DNA from: Phoebastria nigripes
Taxonomy: Eukaryota; Chordata; Aves; Procellariiformes; Diomedeidae
Reading direction: 5' to 3'
Assembly (NCBI GenBank): GCA_035582835.1
Contig: JAYKAV010000489.1
Location: 1,557,892 to 1,621,891, forward strand
Length of the DNA: 64,000 nt
Shown here: positions 47,501 to 61,600 of the stretch, in pieces
How the letters are laid out: each line of letters begins with the position of its first letter
Numbering within the stretch: position 1 is the stretch's first letter
Made by a program: the position numbers and the translations under genes
Notes under the pieces: model-generated
Seen by the model: the letters and a program-made list of their open reading frames with translations, nothing else
What the model was told of the DNA's origin: nothing
Databases searched by the model: none

Positions 47501-50500
47501 AGATAGCACAAACTGAAATGCTCTTAAATTCTGGAGACATCCCTCACCACTACCAGCCACTTCCACCCGAGCTTACACTGACATTGTATTCTGGCTTTGC
47601 AGCCCCAAAATTGTGATATGGCTCAATCAGTAGGGCTGCATACATTATGGACCTACTGGTGCTCTCTCATTTGTGCCACTGAGCTTCAGTCAGCTTTTGA
47701 CCGAGACTACTCCTGACCATAAAACTTTGAAGGTGAGCCAACTCTGTGTGCTACAACAGAAGCCATCATGTGAGCTCAGACCTTCCACTGGATCCCTCTG
47801 AGGGGCAAGAGCGCTATTGGTAGGTGTGCTGGAAAACCATAAAGGTCACACTGCAAGATCCTTCCTGGAACTGGCCACACCGCTTCCTTACAAATTAACA
47901 CAAGCATTTCACTGAAACTCAGACCCGCCCTGTAACCTCAGCAATGGTGTATCTGTCGGCGTGGTGAGGGTGCCAGACTGCCAGCATCACGAGGGGGTAG
48001 CTAGTTCCCGTGTAACCCAGCAGCAAGGCTTTCAAGGGCACAGAGACACTCTGTACGGAACCAGCTGACCAGTTTGCAGCTTGACACCAGCAGTCCCTGG
48101 GAACCACAGCCCCATTCCTTGAGTGAGCATCTCAGACCCACCTCTTGTCATCTTTGATGCAACAGGCTGGGAAATCCTTCGACTGCTGGCTCCGTTCACA
48201 TCACCGAGTTGGCAAGACGGTAACCTAATCTTAACCAGACCCACAGGGCATGGGATCATCAATGCAGCATGCAGGCTGAGAGACACTGCAACTGCCTCGA
48301 AGATCTGAGTCAGCACAGTTTCCTGGATGAAACAACACAAATCCACGGCGCGCTCTGGCCTACAGTCCAAGCTGTGTGAAGGAACCACAACAGATTTTCC
48401 TGTAGGACCAGATTTTTTCCACTTAGCTCTTGAACACTAAATTAGACCCCAGCTCAAACTGGCTGAGAGAAATGAACCACCACCTACAAAAGAGAAACGC
48501 ATAGTCATTCTGTCTTCCTCCAACTTCCTTAGAAAACTTTCATCCCCTTTCCACTACCTCAGAACAGTTCATCAGATGGCTGAGATAACAGAAGTCAAGT
48601 CTCACAAGGCACATAAAACTGCTTACATGGTCAGAGAGAAATATTCCTCAAGATGTTATAGGTTTGCTGAGCATCCTCACACTGGAAGTGATTTGTGATT
48701 TAAGTACCATCTCCTTTCAGAAGGGATGTACCTGATGCTCCAGAAAAAAACAGTAAGGTTACCAGACCAATTTTCCAAGAAAATATGGTTTGAATATGGG
48801 GGGTTTTTTGTTGTTTTCAGCCAAAAAGCTGCTAACCAAGTGTAGCCTTTTCAAGTTCTTCAAATTAACCTAAGCTGTCCACTCCACTGCCCCAGCTATC
48901 GCATTTGGAAGCTGTCAACAGAAACACCAGGACAAACAAACTCTTACTGGCGTGGAAGGACAGCATAGAGCAAAGCAAGGCCATACAAATCCAGCTTAAG
49001 CTGGCTGTTGTATTCCTCACTTATTGCCTCCAAGAGGAGTACTTGAACTTACTAGCAGCACTGTGACATCTCTGGTTTCAGAGCCTGCCCCCTCCCAAAG
49101 GTGTGTCCTGCCGTTTATTTCTCACTTCCAGAAAGTGCTGGGGAGGGGGGAGGGAAGGGTTATTTCCTGTCCTGTACAGCATCCTCTTTTTTATAGCACG
49201 CCTTTCTCCACACTTGAACTGAAAAGAGACATCTTCTATTTACTTCCCTCTGCTTATAGTCCTGAGCAGCAATCAGCTCATGCCAGGAAAAACACCCTAT
49301 GCTAAGACCTGGTGCCTTAATCGGAATTCATGTTCCAACTTACACTAACCAAATAAATGTCTGCAGTTTCACAGCTACCAAAGGTTTCTGAGAATGCCAG
49401 ATCCCCAGCTACACAAGCCTTGAATGCCTCTGTATAGCGATTCGCAGACAGATGACCCACAGTTGTGTGAAGCTAAAAGAAAATAACCACTTGCATGGTT
49501 CCTTTCTATCTAGATTCACTGTACTCTCAAACTGAGTCCTGAACAACAGGAAACAATTACCAAAGATGGATAAGCTTAGTCAAAAAATTCTTCCACTGCT
49601 CTATGAACAATCTTCAGGAGGGTCAGGAGAAGTTTGTAAAGGGTTTGCAAGTCATAGCTCCAGCACATCCTGTGACACAGCGCATGCAAAAGCAGTAGGC
49701 AGAGCTAATCTCATCACTTGTACAATGTTTAAGAGCACAAAGCCACGTTTCTGGTTTACTGAACAGAGAAGTTGGAAATTGCACAAGAAAAGTTTGTGAT
49801 ATGCAAAATGCTTCACACAGATTTAACCAGCCTTTACTCAGTACTCCAACTCATGACCTCCAGCGATTCAGACCACCTTGATTTAAGTACTACTGTCCTC
49901 AGATGATTGTCCCACCCACAAGTTACAGCAGTTAAGTTAGTAGCAGAAGTGGAAGCCATTTTCAGCCACATTTTTCAGTCACAGCAGTTGACAGCTCCAC
50001 ACCCTAAATCTAAACCTCCATGTATTTCATTCTATATTGATTTAACAGGCTGTGACCTGCAGCAATGATAGGCAGTAACATCTGCAGCCACTGCACCTGA
50101 ATTCCAACGAGGATCACAAATCAGAATCCTCACCCTAACATTCACACCCCCTTGATAGCATGAAAAATCATCTATCTTTCAGAAACGGAGAACTGATATG
50201 CAGTCCTGAACAGCCCAACATAACATGGCAAGTCCACACTATATCAGAATAGAAAGCAAGTCTGACTCTCAGGCCTGTACTAAAAATACTTAAGTTGGAA
50301 TTTCTCGGTCTTAATCTGCAGCCTGCTATGAGCTCCACCTGCTACCGAGTCTTTTGTCAGAATCCTCTCCTTTTGGAAGCAAACAGACTGGTGTTCCTAT
50401 GGGCAGTTATAGTTAGCCCTATGAAAGATTACGAGGAACAACAATCCGCACAAATTAGAGAGTCTCCATCTCTCTCCCTGTGTGTCAACTGCCAAATTGG

Positions 50501-53500
50501 AAACAGCTTTGGTCTCCAAGGAGGGTAAGTACAGGCTCTGACAGTCCTCTCCTAGAGTGGCTCTTCTTGTGCAAGATCTATTTCTGATCTCCGCCTGACA
50601 GCAAACAGATCTTCAGGCATTTCCAGGAAGTCCCAGACAAAGGCATTAGCAAATGGCCAGTATTGACCCAACTGTCTCTGGGAGGGAGGCAGACAAAAGT
50701 GAAGGACATTAGCTCTGTTCAAACACAGCAACACTCAAACTGAACAGGAGTGAGATGGCATCCTGGCTGAGTTTGGTTGAAGGAACAGACTGGAGTGAGT
50801 GTAAATGTTTCACACAAGCGACTAAGCAGTTAATACCATCTCAGTACTGACCTGGGCTGGATTTCAGCCAACATCCTAGATGGAAAAAAAATTAAAAAAT
50901 AAAAATAAAAACATTAGTCACCAATGCACTAACCTTTTTAGTCCTCTATTTATTCTTACGCATGCGAAATTGTAAGTTAACCCTCCCCATGCATGTCATA
51001 GGAATTTTTATTTGCTGCTGGCTTCCCTCAGAAAGTTTCTAGAAACTTTTGATCAACATTCAAAAAAGTCCAGCAAGATCTGCTCTCCTCTGTCAAAACA
51101 ACAACAACAAAAAAAAAATTCATGAAAACCAAACAAGCAGTCACTGAACTGACCCCTCAGCGACAATTTCCCAGGGCCAAGGCCTCTGATCAAAATACCA
51201 ACTCCCTTGTATTCCTACAGGAAGAGGGGCTCAGCCAAGCCAGCTATCTGAGGAACCAGACCCTTCCTGCCACACCAGCATGCAGCTACTCCACCTGCGC
51301 TAGGTCAAAACACAGCGCGCACTGCCATTTTACAAACATCTAACAAATCTAGTACAAAGGAGACCTCCATGAAACAGAGCAAAGAGTCCAAGGATGGGTA
51401 TAGAAACAGCAGGAAACAACACTATAGATTTTAAACCACAGCTCTGGTAAAGGGAATAAACAGAAGCTCAGGGCTCGAGACATTTCTAGTCCCTTGGCTG
51501 ATCAGTCAGGCAAACACTCATGGAAATAGTGCCAGTGGGCAGTAAGAGCATCACAGTGCTGGGAATTTATCATACCCTACAATTTTGCTACAGCGGATGC
51601 CACTCCAAGTCAGTGCTGCACTCCACCCATGCTGCTCTCTCCAAGTCAGGTACGTCAGGTTGATGCCATATAATTAATATCTTGCCAGAAGTCGGTTTGC
51701 CCTCCTTGTGNGATGAAAGGAAAGACTCCCTCTATCTTTTATTCTTCTTCCCTAGCAGCATGTAGAGCTGTTGGGAAAGAAAGTCATCTGTCTCCTCCAG
51801 CAGACTAGCTTTCTTCCTTCAGCACGAAAGTACGCTCTTTAGAGACCAGAAATGGGCAATTTGTTCTCACGCCTTTCTGGAAGACAGACAGGCAGAGAAC
51901 AGTAACTTCAAGGACAGTAGACTAGAGTGGAAAACACTGCCATCATTTGTGTGCCAGTCCCTGCTCGGCCCTGGACTACAGGACTTGGAGAAAAACTGCC
52001 AAGTGCAGAGGTGTGCAGCACCCAGCTACTACCAAGCAACCCTCTACATGCCCACTGAAGTGAGGGTAGACAAGAGCATTTTTTAAGCCCTGGGTGGACT
52101 GTATTTGGTTGAGATTTGCATAACTGTAGGCAGTTGGGTCTGACTTGAACTGAAAATTGTCATAAGCAGCATTGAGGTTACAACACACGCTAATCCAGTA
52201 CTGGATAACTCTTCTGAGCAGCTTCTAAGCAGTAGCTTAGTGCCATAAGCAGTGGCAAATCAGAACAGTGTGAACATACCAGCAGCGGTTTCCAAATCTT
52301 TGGGCAACAGCAAGCCTTGTTTGCTTGCACTCCAGAGCCCTCAGGTGGAAATGACAAATGTTTAAGTTTGACCACTTCAGAGGACACCTTACAACAGCTG
52401 TAGAGCACTTACCACTTGGAGATCATCATTTGGTAACTGCTGATTCTAACTCATCTAGGGAAGGAAAACATGTTACATCAGGGTTTACACGGGAACGGAG
52501 CACGGGAGTTCCACTGGACAGTGAGCACGGTGGAGTGAAGGATACAGTTTCACAAGATGCAGAAAGGCGAAATAACAGTTCACCACTGCCAAAAATGGAG
52601 AGGTTTCACTCCCTCTTCCAGACATGTGCTGCTGCCACTTACTTGTGTTGGCTCTGGCTCTCACTAGACCGCTCTGTGAACCAGTTCAACAGAATATACA
52701 CCCAGCCAAAAAAACTGACTGCTTTCTTTTGGGTTAGAAAAGAGAGATGAGCACAGCAGTCAGCAAGAAGGAAGGAGTATGTCCAAACAGCCAGACGAGG
52801 GAGCAGAAAAGGGGTAAGGATGAGTGAAAGTAAAGCCATCCCCCCTTTCAGCAGCAGCAAGCCATTACATTGACTCACCTGCCAGCAGGACCACCACCTC
52901 AGATACCTCAGCATCTCACCTTTGCCACACAGATAACCATAGTCAGTAATAAGATTGCTAAGTATCGCTACGATCCTATCCATCTGCATATGTAAAAATG
53001 GGTTTGGACACAGCCAGAGACAAAATACTGTCAGAGCTTGCACATTCTAAGTTAATTATCTGCCTTTTAAAAACTAACAGAAACAGGAAAGCATGTGGAC
53101 CCTATAACCAATAAAGGGAAGGGTAAGATTTGCACGGTTATGCAAGAATAGACATGAAACTTAAGGGAGGAAAAAAATAGCGTCTTTTAAACAGTGGAAA
53201 TCCTATCCAAGCAGCATAAACAGAGCTGAATATAGACCCGTCCAGGCAAAGTGCCAGTTACAAAATTTGAGACACACACATAAAGATGATGAAATGAAGA
53301 ACAGAAATATTAGTATAAATTCTGAATTCATTAAAAGCATTAGAAGCACAAATTCTGCCCATCAGATGTAGAATGCCCTGGCTACCAGCAAAAGGAGGAT
53401 TCCAGCAATAGAGAATGGGGACACTACAGAGACACTGCAATCGTATCCATATTTAGTACAGTCTTATTGAGACATTCCTATCCTGAAGGCTCTTAAATGA

Positions 53501-56500
53501 GGTATCAGAATGCAAACGTGAGAGATTTTAATCCTTGAAGAGAGTATTTTTCACTAACTCCAGCAACTTCCCATTCAGTAAGTAACAAGCATATCTCCCA
53601 AGAGCACAAATGCAAAGAGCATTCATCAAATGCAAATCTACCCTTAAAACCCAAGTTTTAACCCTCGAGATTTTCAACCTCAAGTTTGAAAAGCCTGTGC
53701 CTATAAGGAGAAATAAAGTCCCAGCAAATCTCACCCAGATACTGGGGATGCCAAATAAAAGGTTAGTATACTGAGATATAAATAAAGACAAGTTAAAAAG
53801 ACTTGCTGGCTTGACCTGCCAACCACTCTGAGGCAGGTTGTTTCCCTTTTTTTAAAAAAGGAACTTTTGTCAAATGTGGTTTAACTGGCTTGTTAAGAAT
53901 TAATTACTAAGACAGTACTCTCAAAATGGTGGATTTTTCTTTTTAAGAAGTTTTTGCTTCTGCAAGGGTTCTCTGCAACAGAGAGTGGGAGCAGACTTGG
54001 AAGCAACACCGAACTCTTTATAAGCCAAAAAGTGTAAGTCATCATCAGCAACTGACTTTACACAAAGCGCTGCCAAAAGCACAATGTAAACTCACAGAGC
54101 AGGGCAGGGGGAAATGACAACAAAATATTTAACATTTTTCAGTCATGTGGATCTTAGTACTCCTTATAACTATAATAGGTAGAAAGTTTTAAAATGAAGC
54201 TTTCAATCTGATGAGCATTCTACTAAAACTTAAAGATAACCCAAGTAATTACAGATAGCGGGCAAGCAACATCTTTGAAAGACAGAGTACAAGGGGCCAA
54301 GAAGCACATGGTTAAAAATCTAATGAAAGCAGCTTCTGGGAATGAAAGGAGGACAACGTTCCAGAAATGAATGTGGGAACTGGTCCCCCAGTCTACTTTG
54401 GGAGAAGATGTGGGTGGTAATTTGATGGAGATTGCTGATGGCTCTACAGCTCTAGAGCTCTGCATTATTTTTTTTTTAGCATTGGCAGAAAAACATGGCC
54501 CAAGAGCTTCACAATGTCGTGACAGGCCCGCTGAAAGAAAGGAAATTGTTAAAGCCAGACAGAAAACTAACATTTTTAGAACTGGAATATATTGTAGCCA
54601 GTGGACAGAGAAGAGGCTGGGGAATGTTTAAGGTCTTCTTATCTCTTCCTACTGTGAGAAGGTAGATGACCTATCATTCCACCTATCATCTGGCATCATG
54701 ACAGAAGTATTAGTCACAAGTCTCTTGCTTGTTTCATCACCAGCAAGAGAAATAGTGAGGATTTCTTTTTATCAAGAGCAGTATTAATAAAGCAATTAAA
54801 CGCATGACAGCTTCTTCATCTCAGTGCCCTGCACAGAAGTTGTTGTTTTGTTATTAGACAAAGAAAAATTTTATTCTATCAACCAAAGGCTGTTTTACTC
54901 ACAAGAGAACTCATGACCACGGAAAACTGCAATTAGAAAAAAAATTAAAGACCAAAGAGAAAGTAGATTTTTGAGAGGTAAAGATGAGTAAGAGAGACCA
55001 ATCTCCAGCACTGACCAAAAATGGAAATGCCAGCAATACTGAAGTAGAAGCAGCATGAGAATAAACTTCCCTTTCATAGGTACATGAAATAAATCCTTCT
55101 TCAAACTACTTTCTAAAAAAGGGTTTTCAGCATGATCTGATTGTTCCTCCACCAATCCTATGATAAAAGTCAACAATCAGCTGAGATAACTGGAGAGAGT
55201 ATTTTGCATTCGTCTACAGAAGTCAAGATTCCCAGCCCCTACATTTCTGCTTTGTTGAAAATTAAGTTGACTTCTTTGTCTCAACACATCATATTCTTCC
55301 CTGCTATATGGTGAACTAGGGCATAGTGGAAAAATGATTCATTTTCCTATCAAGTACCTAGATGCATATATATTTTATATGGACATGTACCTACCCACAT
55401 CACTATCATCCCTTTACTGTTGGGCACTTTAAAATTAATTTGATCCACTTCAGAACCACACCAGCATTCACAACCCACAGAGAAACAGAGGGACCAGGCT
55501 CTTCCACTTACACATTGACTGTACAAAGACAACCTCCCACACACGCGCAGCGGTGCAACTGCCCCGTTGCCGAGAACAATATTCCACTCCTATCTCTGCG
55601 ACAAATCCAAGCCTAACTGCTTAAAGCAGCTGGAAAATAGACTAACTCCAACTCCTCCCCCCCCAAAATAGAAAATAAAAAAATAGCTGTTTTGGCCAAG
55701 CAAGCACTGAATACACTGCATTCCATTTCATTAAAACAATTACTCAGAAGCCAGCCAAGAATTACATAAAGCTTCCTCCCTGCACCACCCCCAGCCCCTT
55801 CTCTTCAACCCTCCTCCCCAACACGCAGAGCAAACAGCTTCCCAACTCTGCAAAGACAGGATCACACCAGAGCGATATCGCCCCGGAGAAAGCAGCACCG
55901 AATGCCTCAAATCACACTGGCTACTCCATCCCATGTAGTGCGTTTTTCAAACCTAAGCAATGCAATCAGAGGACTCCAGCAGATCCAGACAGCCTAGAAG
56001 GTCTCTGAATTTCACACCACCGTAATCTGTACCATGGTGATCTGTTTCATGTAGTTTTCTCCCTCACATTTGATGGTAAAGTAGCATCCAACAAATTAAG
56101 TCCTTAACCAACTCTTACAGAAAAATGAATGACAACCTAACAGATTTCATCTCTAACTTGCATGGCCAAGGCTTTTAAGCATGATCTCAAGGCAGAAGGT
56201 NCTGGAGGCGCCAGATTTAAGCAATTAAGAAGTACAGGAGCAGCATGCCAGAGCAGCTGTGCTTGTGAGGCACCGCCCAAGGGAACTGCTCAGGACAGCC
56301 AAGTAGCAAATCTCAGATTAAGCACCAGCAGGATAGACTGAAAACGACAAGCTTAGGGTTATAAGAAACTGACTGACAAATTCATCCCAAACTCCACACA
56401 GCCACCCCACAGCTCCCAGCCTGACTGACAGCGCTGAGCTCCTCACATTTCACAGCAGAAATAAAAGGCAGCTTCTTCTGGCCAACATCGCTCACCCACC

Positions 56501-58499
56501 CACAACACTGAGTTGGCCACTGATAAGAGATTTCATGACGTGGATGAAATGGCATTTCGTTCCCTCCCCCAGTGCTTCAGCTCCCTGCAGGGATTCTGTC
56601 TAACTGCTGGAGCTGCTCGCAGCCAGGCAGAATAGTTCCAGCTGTGTATCACACTGCCTAACCAGACCTACACAGCCCAAGAAAAGTCTCCCACATAAAA
56701 CCATAGCAGAGGGAGAGCTGCTATCCAGTACTACTCCTAGGCATCTTACTCTTGTGGACCACCTCCGCCCAAAAGGGATAATTTGCTAGCGGCAACAAAA
56801 AACCCTAGTCCCAAGGCAGCTGCCAGTGCTGAGGAATGGGGAGCAGCAGATATAACTAATGGCCAAACACGATGAGCAGCAGAGAAGACCAGCCAGGCCA
56901 TCGTCTTATTCCAACTCGTGGGGCACCAGCAATCTCAACTGGCGNGCAGTTCGCCTTAGGCACTTTTGTCTGACCCAGCTGAAATTAGTGGCTCCAACCC
57001 AAAAGAAACCTTTTCAGAGAGAAGCCTTGAACTTGTTTAGAATCATGAAAGAGGATAGAACAAGGGAGTATTAAGCCCCTAATCCATGGCAAATCATTTA
57101 CAGCCCTCCTGCCCATGACCTTTTCTACTTCTGGCTTTTTTGCCCCCTCCTGCTCTTACAAAAACCTAGCCTAATGACAGTCCCTGAATCACCACAAAGT
57201 TCCCTATAGCANAAAGTGAAATTCTCTGTTCACCTTGCCCTTCAGGGATGGAATAAAGCAAGATCCTATCAGGCATCTAGACAGACATAGGACTAATTCT
57301 GTCTGCCAGCTCAACTTTGTGACAAAAACATGGGATTGGTTTATTCCTGGAGACCCCATACAGCCTGATTTATAGCTGAGCCCTTTAAAGCACAATTCCC
57401 CATGCAAACTGTCATTCAGAAAGTTTATTCCCTGGAGCACCATTTACTTTTTTTGATGTTCTTCACTTCATTTGCAAAATGTTAGAGGTTTAAACACGTG
57501 CAATAAACNGTAAAAAAGAAGAAATCAAGCTACACTCCACTGCATGCTGCCAGCCAGACGTACTCGGTAGCTCACCCAGCAAAGCCATCTACACCAAACT
57601 TGCACATGATAATAAGAACACTGTGAGAAGTGGCATGACAAACTGCTTTTGAAGACTTCAGACTACCCCATCATCATTTAAATAACTTGAACTAAACTTG
57701 TTCACAGTGTAGACAGTCCAGCACAGGGAAAAAGGAGCCAAGCAATAACAATGCAGCTGCCTCCTCCTGTGGCCTGCTTAAGTTCTCTTGGATCCTCAGC
57801 TTATAGTTGTCTCAAACTGCTTAGATAAATTTCCCATGTAAATTCAGAATAATTACTGTCTGCTACAAGAAAAAGCTGCATTTATATGAGTAGAATAAAA
57901 ACCTACTGGACTCCTGAACAGCACAAACACATAACCTCGGAGACTCAAGTTCCTATAACTGAAACACCAACACCAAACTTGTTCCACAGCACTCCAGTTG
58001 CCATTTCTACTTTGTTTGCTTCATCGCGATTTAAAAACACACATACACAGAAGAGAAAGCATGGATTTTAACACCAGTCAATCAAGGGGGACTGTCCCCA
58101 GCCAGCTGGTTTCTGCTGCTCTGGTGCCATTTGCAATGAGAATAAGCAAGAATGGGAAAAATAGCTAAGAGTGATATGAGAAAGTCATCACCCACCTCCT
58201 ATTTTTATGGTACATCTTTAGCACATGACATTCTTTGAATGACTTCACAATGCTGTGGTAAAGGGAAAGACTAGAGTAGAACTACTGTGGGGAACTTGGA
58301 AGGGAAAGGAAATCTTTTCTCCCTACTCACAGCCTGTCATAACAGAGGATGAACAAAGGATGAGCAATCAGAAAGGCAGAGAGGGAACATTAAACAGGGC
58401 TGAGAAGGGAATAGAAACTTATAGATCTAATTCAAACTTGCCATTGTAAGCTTTTCCAGCAATGGTGACTGGAGAAGCTTGAAAGAGTTGCTACTTCAG

Positions 58500-58620
58500 A
58501 AACACAAAGATCTCAACAAATATTAACCATACTTTGCAGGTAAGGAGCTATTATCCCTATTTTGCAGATGGAGAAACAATATGCCTAAAGTCAGGGCAAG
58601 TTTTTGAGGCTGTGGATAAA
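58500..58620 (+). repeat. MIR-like SINE fragment
   Basis: CTATTATCCCTATTTTGCAG followed by ATGGAGAAAC matches the MIR core (ttatccccattttacagatgaggaaac). Confidence 0.65.
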
Positions 58621-61600
58621 TGGTTACCTTATGCTAGATTAAACATAAACCACAGCTAAAAGAGGTGCCCTCACCTATTTCCCAGTCCTCTGTCCATGTG
58701 AAAAAATGACTTTCAGAAGAATCAGCTTGCTGATCCAGCTAACTGCCCAACCGTTATTGTGGAGACAAGGAAGGGAGATGGGGAAAAAAAAAAAAACACA
58801 CCACACCTTACAGCAGCCAGCAGTTAAATCACGTTAAACCAATCTGAAATCACAACTTCCACTTTCTCACCAATCCATTTAACTTCAGCCCAAAATGGAA
58901 AGGAATGGTGTTGCTCCTTGCTTCTATGCTGCACTGGATTTAATTATCTTGCCACAGGGCAAGACAGTTCAGCTTATTGATCCAATGGCAAATCATCTGT
59001 TCAATTTGGGGGAAAGGGCTGGTTTTCCAAAAGAGGAGCAATTTGAACCAATTTGCTCTGGAGCCTGATACTCACTAAGTAAGCAGCAAGCACACAAGAG
59101 ATGGGGAAGTGGGAATCACCATTTTTGGCTGCAATCTGAAATTGGATGAGATGTGAGGTGAGATTTTACAAACACTGAAACAAGAACAGGACCCAAAGGT
59201 CTCCACAGTTCCCTACCTAGCATTTTAAAATATAATAGCCTAGTAGTCGTGACAACCTGTACTTCCAGGGCTTATTATTAAACCTAAGTTAGTTAGGACA
59301 GGCTAAAGTGAGCAGGAAACTCATTCCCTAAACCCTGTCTTCTTATCATAGCCCGGGGAAGCTTCCCACAGACAATGTCTCACTTTCAGGCAGCTGGAGC
59401 AGAAAAGCATCTTCATTAACAGCTTCCGCATCAGACAAAAAGGGGCACAGAAGATCAGTACACAAAGGGAGGGAGGCGTAGTCTGAGATGAGGAGCAGGA
59501 AACTGGGACCATAAATCCTATTCATTCACACTGATTTTCAGCTAGCACAACACAACTGAATTCAGAGTCTGTTCTGGCTTTCTCCAAAGCTGCAGCAGAT
59601 CCTGGATATCACAACTAACGCATTAGTCCTATTCAAACAGATTTGTTTTGTGGCCATGGACAGGCTTGTTCCCCCCTCTAGTTGCACAGATTTAATTTAA
59701 GGAATTTATATATGTCTGCCTTAGCAGTAGATCAGAAAAACAACTCTGATCTAAGTAGAAGTGCATTGTTATTGCTTGTTCTGCTGCCAGACTTGAGAAT
59801 TTTATGTGTCATTTCTGCAGTTTCACAACTTGTTTCATATAATAAATACACTTCAAGGGGAAAGAGGTGAGGAAAAAAGGGTCTGGGGAACTTAAAGTAT
59901 CATGACTCCCTGAGAAAGGAAGAACAAGTAGAGAGACAGAGTTAAAGAAGATGGATGAGAAGTTACCCATTTCTTTCTCTAGTGGTAGAGGTGGTGTCGG
60001 AGGATCAATTTTAACCAGGAGGGCAGCTGAACGCTTGGGATAAGCTGACCTCTCCCAGCGAGGGACAAAGGAGCTAAAGACAGCACAGAGTCCAGCCTTT
60101 CCATGGAAATAGAGCAATAAGAAAAGAAGCCTCTCTCTGCATCGCACACTGCTCGAGGCAGAGGACTCCCTGTCTGAGTTGCTCAGGACAATGAAGTCCC
60201 TGTTTTATGAGGGGTCAGAAGAGCTAAGAAGCTGAAACAAGTCAGAACCCCATTGTGCAGAGTATTAGTTCTGTTTACAGTCTTCTCGCCCAGCAGCCCG
60301 AATGACTCAGAAACCTGAGCCAGTAGAAAGCCAAGGGACCAAATTACTTTACCAGTGTTTCCCCTAATGCCATTTCCTGGGCGTAGCTGACCATATGCAA
60401 TTTCACACTAAACTTTCAGTCAAACAAGACCAAAACCCACTGCATACAACTTCCAAACTGAAGGAACTGAGTCAGAAACAGGCAAGCAACCCCCTCAAAA
60501 GAGGGACGGACAGCATAACCCTGCAGAGCTTCCAAATGTTAGGAGATGACAGATGGAAACACATGCACCACCCTCCATACTCCCATGAAGAATCAATGGC
60601 AAGATTGCTCCCTTTAAAGTCAATCTTGAGAGGATTAAGCCCTGAAAGGAGGGTGGGTTAGAGTTCCTAAAACAGAGGGAAACAACTTCTAAAGTAAAAT
60701 CTCTTGTGCCACTGAACTTTTGTGCCCCAAATTTTCAAGCCACACTGCTAGACAAACCTTCTNCAAAAGAAAAATCCTTCTAGAAGTGAGCAAGCACACC
60801 TAAAATAAGAAGCTTACAGTCTAGTTTACATGCACAGCCAAAACACTGCCATAAATACGTTCTTATTAAACAGAAATAACTTCTTTGCAAAAACATCTTT
60901 TATAAGCTCTAGTGAATGCTGTTTTGTTTTTGATTGCAAAATCCAGTTAAAAAAATCTGAAGCCCTTTAAAAAAAAAAAACAAAAACCAAGCAGTAGCGA
61001 AGTGAGAATTTCAAAGCCATCAAAAGAAAGCTTCTAAAAGCATATCACAGTGGTATTTGCAAACAACCCCTTTCAGAAAAAGGCTGTAAAAAAACATTCA
61101 AAGTCAAAATCAAACAGTATCTGACTAAAGCAAATGTAAAGTTTCCTTCATCCTACTCCTCTCACCATAAAATACATGACACACTACACAAATTAGGTTT
61201 CTTCCTCCGCAACCAGCAGATCCCAATGGACTGTTCACACGTACTACTTAGACAAGGTAGCACCACAGAACCAAGAATAACTCAACATCTAATTCAATAT
61301 CTCATCTCAAATTGTCTGAAGCAAATACGTGCGGTTGGTCACTTGCGTGCTGCTAGCACAGCATGTAACACCACCACGCTGCGCTTTGGTAATCCCGAGA
61401 GGGGCGATAGCCCTGAGTTAGGATTTTCACTCTTTAGGACAAAGTTTTATACTCTGTGCCAATTTACAACACTGCCGAATGGCAAACTCATTCAGCAAGC
61501 TTCCCGTCAAACTCCAAGCACATCCGCAAAATATGCTTCCTTANAGAGACTGGAGGAAGACAGTCCGGACAAGTCTGGTCAGCTGCTCGAATTCGCCATC

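Noticed and set aside
47610..47690. tRNA-like A-box (TGGCTCAATCAGTAGGG), possible tRNA or tRNA-derived SINE
   Set aside because: No matching B box or cloverleaf can be found downstream.
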